A DNA stretch of 64,000 nucleotides, from contig NZ_BMSV01000002.1 of NCBI RefSeq assembly GCF_014649335.1, positions 1-64,000 of the forward strand. Reading direction: 5' to 3'. The position numbers and the translations under genes are program-made. The DNA is from Streptomyces roseolilacinus (GTDB lineage: Bacteria; Actinomycetota; Actinomycetes; Streptomycetales; Streptomycetaceae). Of this stretch, positions 60,436 to 64,000 are shown one piece after another. The first letter of the stretch is position 1. Each line of letters starts with the position of its first letter. The notes beneath the pieces are model-generated. The model ran no database searches, was not told the origin of the DNA, and was given only the letters and a program-made list of their open reading frames with translations.

Positions 60436-62024
60436 GAGCGGGCCCCGCCCCCGGCGGCCGGCAGCGCGCGCCGGTCCACCTTGCCGTGCGGCGTCAGCGG
60501 TAGCGCCGCCAGGAACCGGATGTCGGACGGCACCATGGAGGCGGGCAGCCGGGCCCGGAGGTGCTCCCGCAGCAGCGCGGCGGTGCACTCCGGCGAGCGC
60601 GGCACGACGAAGGCCACCAGCGCCCGGCCGCCCGTCGCGGTGGGGACGGTGGTGACGTGGCTCTGCCGGACCTGCGGGTGGTCGTTCAGGTGGTGGCCGA
60701 CCTCGCCGAGTTCGACGCGGTGCCCGTCGATCTTCACCTGCCCGTCCTCGCGTCCCCGGAAGACCAGGGCGCCGTCCTCGCGCGCGTGGACCAGGTCGCC
60801 GGTGCGGTACAGCCGCCGCACCCGCCCGTCGACGTCCAGCTCGACGAACCGCTCCCGGGTGGCGTCGGGGAGCGACAGGTAGCCGGGGGACAGGCCGGGC
60901 CCTCCGACCAGCAGCTCGCCGGTCTCCCCGGGCCCGCACAGCCGGCCGTCCTCCCCCACCACGTACGCCCGCGTGTTCTGGACGGGCAGCCCGATCGGCA
61001 GGGGCGTGCCGTCGGCGGGCAGTTCCCGCACCGGGTGGTACGTGGCGAAGGTCGTGCACTCGGTGGGCCCGTACACGTGGACGACGCGCCCGGGGCCGTA
61101 GCGCCGCAGCGCCCGCGCCATGTGCGGCAGGGAGTGGGCCTCGCCGCCGGTCAGGACGGTCGGCACGCCGTCCAGGACGTCGGGGGCCTCGTCCACGACC
61201 GTGTTGAACAGCGCGGTCGTGAGGAACAGCACCGTGACGGAGCGCGCCCGCAGGACCTGCCCCAGTTCGGAGAGGCGGAGGAACGCGGAGGGGTACAGGA
61301 CGCACGTCCCGCCGTGCAGCAGCGCGCCCCAGATCTCGAACGTCGTCGCGTCGAACGTCACCGGCGCCAGCTGGAGCAGCGTCGTGTGCTCGTCGAGCGG
61401 GGCGTACCGGGCGCCGAACACGAGCCGGGCGACCGCGCGGTGCCGGATCGGGACGCCCTTCGGCGTGCCGGTCGACCCGGAGGTGAAGTTGACGTACGCG
61501 ATGTCGTCCGGGCCGACCGCCACGTCCGCGGCGCCGTCCTCCCCGCCGTCCGCGTCACCGTCCTCCCCGCCGGCCACCGGGGTGACCCGCCGCCCGGGGA
61601 AGCGCGCGGCGAGCGCGTCCGGCCGGTCGGTGACCAGCACCTCGCACCCCGCCACGTCGAACAGGTGCCGCAGCCGCGCGCCGGGCCACGCCGCGTCGAA
61701 CGGCAGGTACGCCGCACCGCACTTGAGGACGGCGAGCAGCGCGGCCACCATGCCCACGGAGCGGTCCACGCACACCCCGGCGACCGCCCCCGGACGCACC
61801 CCGTCCGCGCGCAGCCGGCGGGCGAGGCGGTCGGCGAGCCGGTTCAGCTCCCCGTAGCGCACCTCCGTGTCGCCGTGCACCACCGCCACCGCGTCGGGGA
61901 ACCGCCGCACGGCGTCCTCGAACAGGTCCTTGACGCTGCGGTCGTCGGGGTAGGGGACCGTGGTCAGGTGGTTGATGCGGCGGTGCAGCCCGATCGCCGC
62001 GGGCCCGCCCACCGGGGTGTCCAT
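60432..62024 (-). CDS. Stand-alone NRPS adenylation protein (aliphatic amino acid predicted)
   Basis: 530 residues, a complete adenylation domain without condensation or carrier domains. Core motifs: A3 FTSGSTGTPKGVP, A5 VYGPTECTTFATYH, A7 LYRTGDLVHAREDG, A8 GREDGQVKIDGHRVELGEVG, A10 LTPHGKVDRRAL. Reading the specificity positions by eye against PheA gives D-A-F-F-L-G-V-T-F (K), close to codes for Val/Ile. It should load such an amino acid on the separate carrier protein, as KtzB and CytC1 do. ATG 62024 shares one base with the thioesterase stop (TGATG), so translation is coupled. Confidence 0.9.
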   Translation of the reverse strand: MDTPVGGPAAIGLHRRINHLTTVPYPDDRSVKDLFEDAVRRFPDAVAVVHGDTEVRYGELNRLADRLARRLRADGVRPGAVAGVCVDRSVGMVAALLAVLKCGAAYLPFDAAWPGARLRHLFDVAGCEVLVTDRPDALAARFPGRRVTPVAGGEDGDADGGEDGAADVAVGPDDIAYVNFTSGSTGTPKGVPIRHRAVARLVFGARYAPLDEHTTLLQLAPVTFDATTFEIWGALLHGGTCVLYPSAFLRLSELGQVLRARSVTVLFLTTALFNTVVDEAPDVLDGVPTVLTGGEAHSLPHMARALRRYGPGRVVHVYGPTECTTFATYHPVRELPADGTPLPIGLPVQNTRAYVVGEDGRLCGPGETGELLVGGPGLSPGYLSLPDATRERFVELDVDGRVRRLYRTGDLVHAREDGALVFRGREDGQVKIDGHRVELGEVGHHLNDHPQVRQSHVTTVPTATGGRALVAFVVPRSPECTAALLREHLRARLPASMVPSDIRFLAALPLTPHGKVDRRALPAAGGGARS

Positions 62025-62770
62025 CAGTCGCCTCCCAGCCGTGCGCCGATGACGTCCAGCAGCCACGGGCGGTGGGCGTCGAGGAAGAAGTGCCCGCCGG
62101 GCACCTCCAGCACCTCCCCCGCCGCACGGCTGAATCGGGGCCAGCGTGCCGTCTCCGCCGCCCCGTCGACCGGGTCGTCCCGCCCGTACAGGGCGGTGAC
62201 GGGCGCGGCGAGCCGTGTGCCGGGCCGCACCCCCCACAGTTCGGCGAGCCGCATCTCCGCGCGGACGACCGGCAGGAGCACGCCCATCATCCGGTCGTCC
62301 CGGAGCACCTCCTGCGGCACGCCGCCCATCGCGCCCATCGCGTCCCGCAGCCGCGCGTCGGTCAGCTCGTGCAGGTACGGCCTGGCCTGGGGGGTGTCGG
62401 GGGTGCGGCACGCGGCGACGAACAGGCGGCGGGTCCGGCCGGGGTGGCGCGCCCCGGCACGGCGCGCCACCTCGTACGCGAGCCGCCCGCCGAAGCTGTG
62501 GCCGAACAGCGCGTGCGGCTCGGCCAGGTACGGCCCGAGGACGCCGGTCACCTCGTCGACCAGGGGCTCCCAGTCGGTGTGCGGCCGCTCCCGGATCCGG
62601 CTGCCGTGGCCGGGCAGCCGGACGCCGAGCAGTTCGACGCCGTCGGGCACGTCCGGCGCCCAGGCGCGGAACGGGCCGAGGCCGCCCCCGGCGTACGAGA
62701 AGCAGATCAGCCGGATCCGTGGCGTGCCGTCGACGGGCCGGAGCCTCGTCACGTGCCGGTGGGCGAGCAC
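62024..62770 (-). CDS. Type II thioesterase
   Basis: 248 residues of the alpha/beta-hydrolase RifR/GrsT type: LICFSYAGGGLGPFRAWAPD opening, Ser92 in ALFGHSFGGRLAYE, Asp near YGRDDPVD (198-202) and His227 in VPGGHFFLD. It may hydrolyse the modified amino acid off the carrier protein (the CytC4/KtzF role) or clear misloaded carriers. GTG 62770 starts 13 bases after the carrier stop; GTG 62752 is an alternative start, and neither has a strong ribosome binding site. Confidence 0.9.
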   Translation of the reverse strand: MLAHRHVTRLRPVDGTPRIRLICFSYAGGGLGPFRAWAPDVPDGVELLGVRLPGHGSRIRERPHTDWEPLVDEVTGVLGPYLAEPHALFGHSFGGRLAYEVARRAGARHPGRTRRLFVAACRTPDTPQARPYLHELTDARLRDAMGAMGGVPQEVLRDDRMMGVLLPVVRAEMRLAELWGVRPGTRLAAPVTALYGRDDPVDGAAETARWPRFSRAAGEVLEVPGGHFFLDAHRPWLLDVIGARLGGD

Positions 62771-62783
62771 CGCGGCCCCGGGG

Positions 62784-63062
62784 TCAGGCCCGGCCGGGCG
62801 CGGAACCCCGCCGGGCGTTGCGCCCGATGGCCGCCGCGATCGCCCGTACGCCGCTGTCGGCGAACAGGTCGTCCGGGGGCAGCGCGTCCTCCCCGTACCG
62901 TGCCTCCGCCCGGGCGATCAGCCGGGTCGCGGCGAGGGAGGTGCCGCCCGCCTCGAAGAAGTCGCCGTCCGCGCCGTCGAGGTCCACGCCGAGGTCCCGG
63001 CAGGTCGCGACGACCCAGCGCTCGATGTCGTCGGGGGTGAGGGAGAGGGGGGTGTCGCTCAT
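62784..63062 (-). CDS. Stand-alone peptidyl/acyl carrier protein
   Basis: 92 residues. The phosphopantetheine site is Ser42 in DFFEAGGTSLAATRLIARAE, preceded by LSLTPDDIERWVVATCRDLG. This is the size and context of CytC2/KtzC-type carriers that hold the amino acid during halogenation. ATG 63062 overlaps the halogenase stop as ATGA. The tail (RNARRGSAPGRA) is basic. Confidence 0.9.
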   Translation of the reverse strand: MSDTPLSLTPDDIERWVVATCRDLGVDLDGADGDFFEAGGTSLAATRLIARAEARYGEDALPPDDLFADSGVRAIAAAIGRNARRGSAPGRA

Positions 63063-64000
63063 GCGGACCGCCCCGCTTCCCCGCGCACCGGGAACGGGAA
63101 GCCCCCGACGGTCCGGTCCACGAACCGGTTGTGCCCGAACCGGTCCGTGCCGGACACCAGGACGTTGCCGAACTTCGCGAGGCTCGCCGAACCGCCGAAC
63201 TCGTCCAGGGAGTCCGAGTACGGGTAGACCCGCACCGACGTCGGCAGGTACCGCGCGGCGAAGCCGAGGCGCATCTGCTCGGTGCGGCCGCTGTGCGGGA
63301 GGGAGGCGTGCATGAGCGTCGACCAGAAGATGACGAACTGCCCCTGCCGCATCACCTGCGGCACGGCCCGCGACTCGTCCGGCCGCCAGTCGGGGTCCTT
63401 CTGCAACTGGCGGTAGTCGTAGCCGAAGAAGCCGCGCCGCACACCGTCCTTGTCGACCTTGTTGATGGAGTCGGCGTCGTACTCCATCACCTTCGACTCG
63501 TCGTAGTGCATCGTGCGGTGGCTGCCGGGGATGAACTGCAGGCAGCCGGTCTCCTCGGTGGCCGGGGTGAACGCCGTCCAGACGGTGACGGTCCCCCCGA
63601 AGCCGGCGTCCTCGGGCCACACGATCTGGGGGTGCTTCGACCCGGCGACGTTGGAGAAGTTGTCCGCCTGGTGCCAGTCGGTGCCCTCGTCGCCCGGGTA
63701 CTTGGGGAAGAACTCGCTGCGCCAGCACAGCACGTCCGGGCCCAGGACGCTCGCCACCCGGTCGACGATCTCCGGTCGCGTGATGTGCCGCGCCAGGAAG
63801 TCGACGTCGAGGTGGCGGTCGTAGTTGGCCAGGTCGGTGGCCCCGGCCACGGTGCGGTCACCGCCGTAGACGGCCTTCCGGGTGTCGAGGAGCTTCGGTC
63901 GCAGGGCCCGCAGGTTCCGCTCCATCTCGGACTCTTCGTAGAGGTCGAAGGGGCCCAGGTAGCCGTCGCGGTGGAACCGCTCCGACTCGGCGGGACTGAG
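63059..64000 (-). CDS. Non-haem iron/2-oxoglutarate halogenase, SyrB2/CytC3-type (5' end outside window)
   Basis: 313 residues visible; by comparison with SyrB2 only about six N-terminal residues are missing. Long stretches are nearly identical in type to SyrB2: NYDRHLDVDFLARHITRPEI, CWRSEFFPKYPGDEGTDWHQ, GRRGFFGYDYRQL-like (VRRGFFGYDYRQLQKDPDW) and FVIFWSTLMHASLPHSG. The iron motif is H-Q-A (WHQADNF, codons 63673-63665), with Ala in place of the hydroxylase Asp, which opens the chloride site. The second His is in LMHASLPH and the 2-oxoglutarate-binding Arg in MRLGFAARY. It chlorinates an unactivated carbon of an amino acid bound to the carrier encoded next. It is the first visible gene of the operon. 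Confidence 0.95.
   Translation of the reverse strand, partial: LSPAESERFHRDGYLGPFDLYEESEMERNLRALRPKLLDTRKAVYGGDRTVAGATDLANYDRHLDVDFLARHITRPEIVDRVASVLGPDVLCWRSEFFPKYPGDEGTDWHQADNFSNVAGSKHPQIVWPEDAGFGGTVTVWTAFTPATEETGCLQFIPGSHRTMHYDESKVMEYDADSINKVDKDGVRRGFFGYDYRQLQKDPDWRPDESRAVPQVMRQGQFVIFWSTLMHASLPHSGRTEQMRLGFAARYLPTSVRVYPYSDSLDEFGGSASLAKFGNVLVSGTDRFGHNRFVDRTVGGFPFPVRGEAGRSA

Noticed and set aside
63059..64000. Calling this gene a phytanoyl-CoA dioxygenase (hydroxylase)
   Set aside because: The iron motif is H-Q-A rather than H-x-D and the whole chain follows SyrB2, so halogenase is the better call.

Overview
The window reads as Streptomyces or a close relative. GC is very high, third codon positions are almost all G or C, and many genes start with GTG (one with TTG). 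Typical families are present: DUF3618/DUF4235/holin-fold trio, a large LuxR-type (LAL) regulator, PGM1-type ATP-grasp, nSTAND-WD40 protein and many secreted hydrolases. No tRNA, rRNA, CRISPR array, insertion sequence or origin was seen.

Layout. 1-2.6 kb: end of a sodium:alanine symporter and a complete NhaA antiporter. 2.65-3.3 kb: decayed DNA. 3.3-6.6 kb (minus): an ABC uptake operon behind a cobalamin riboswitch, so very likely corrinoid rather than siderophore uptake. 6.6-6.9 kb: a collapsed pseudogene. 7.4-12.1 kb: a two-gene operon of a caspase-fold peptidase and a 1296-residue CHAT-type peptidase. 12.7-13.9 kb: holin-fold/DUF3618/DUF4235 envelope trio. 14.0-22.6 kb (minus): H-type lectin protein, membrane M48-like peptidase with a partner gene, and an HTH-nSTAND-WD40 protein. 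22.9-31.2 kb: two secreted subtilases around a Ser/Thr kinase and a GerMN/Gmad2 lipoprotein. 31.7-39.4 kb: LAL regulator, methyltransferase, SGNH esterase, TetR-MFS efflux pair.

39.5-52.0 kb is a secreted-hydrolase district: PHB-depolymerase-like esterase, tannase-like esterase, GH16 glucanase with a ricin-type domain, GH43 enzyme, and a discoidin/beta-helix protein. A LacI regulator sits among them. The same palindrome (GGAGAGCGCTCTCC or a near match) lies before GH43, before lacI and before the beta-helix gene, with one extra copy on a strong promoter-like sequence that has no obvious gene. This looks like one local regulon. A DEAD-box helicase with a strong 5' hairpin is inserted in this district.

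52.2-64.0 kb (all minus strand, running off the right edge) is the most unusual part. Transcription order: SyrB2/CytC3-type non-haem iron halogenase, carrier protein, type II thioesterase, stand-alone adenylation protein, acyl-CoA-dehydrogenase-like flavoprotein, PGM1-like ATP-grasp ligase, an unlisted 51-residue precursor-like peptide ending TCIRVYCI, a LanM dehydratase-like domain (DUF4135) joined to a DUF6624-like tail in place of the LanC cyclase, and two JmjC/cupin proteins. The first five genes match the cassettes that make chlorinated or cyclopropyl amino acids (cytC, kutzneride ktz). The last five match a ribosomal-peptide pathway. My inference is a hybrid: a carrier-bound aliphatic amino acid is chlorinated (and perhaps cyclised), released, and ligated by the ATP-grasp enzyme to a modified ribosomal peptide. 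That link is a hypothesis; the gene identities are much firmer.
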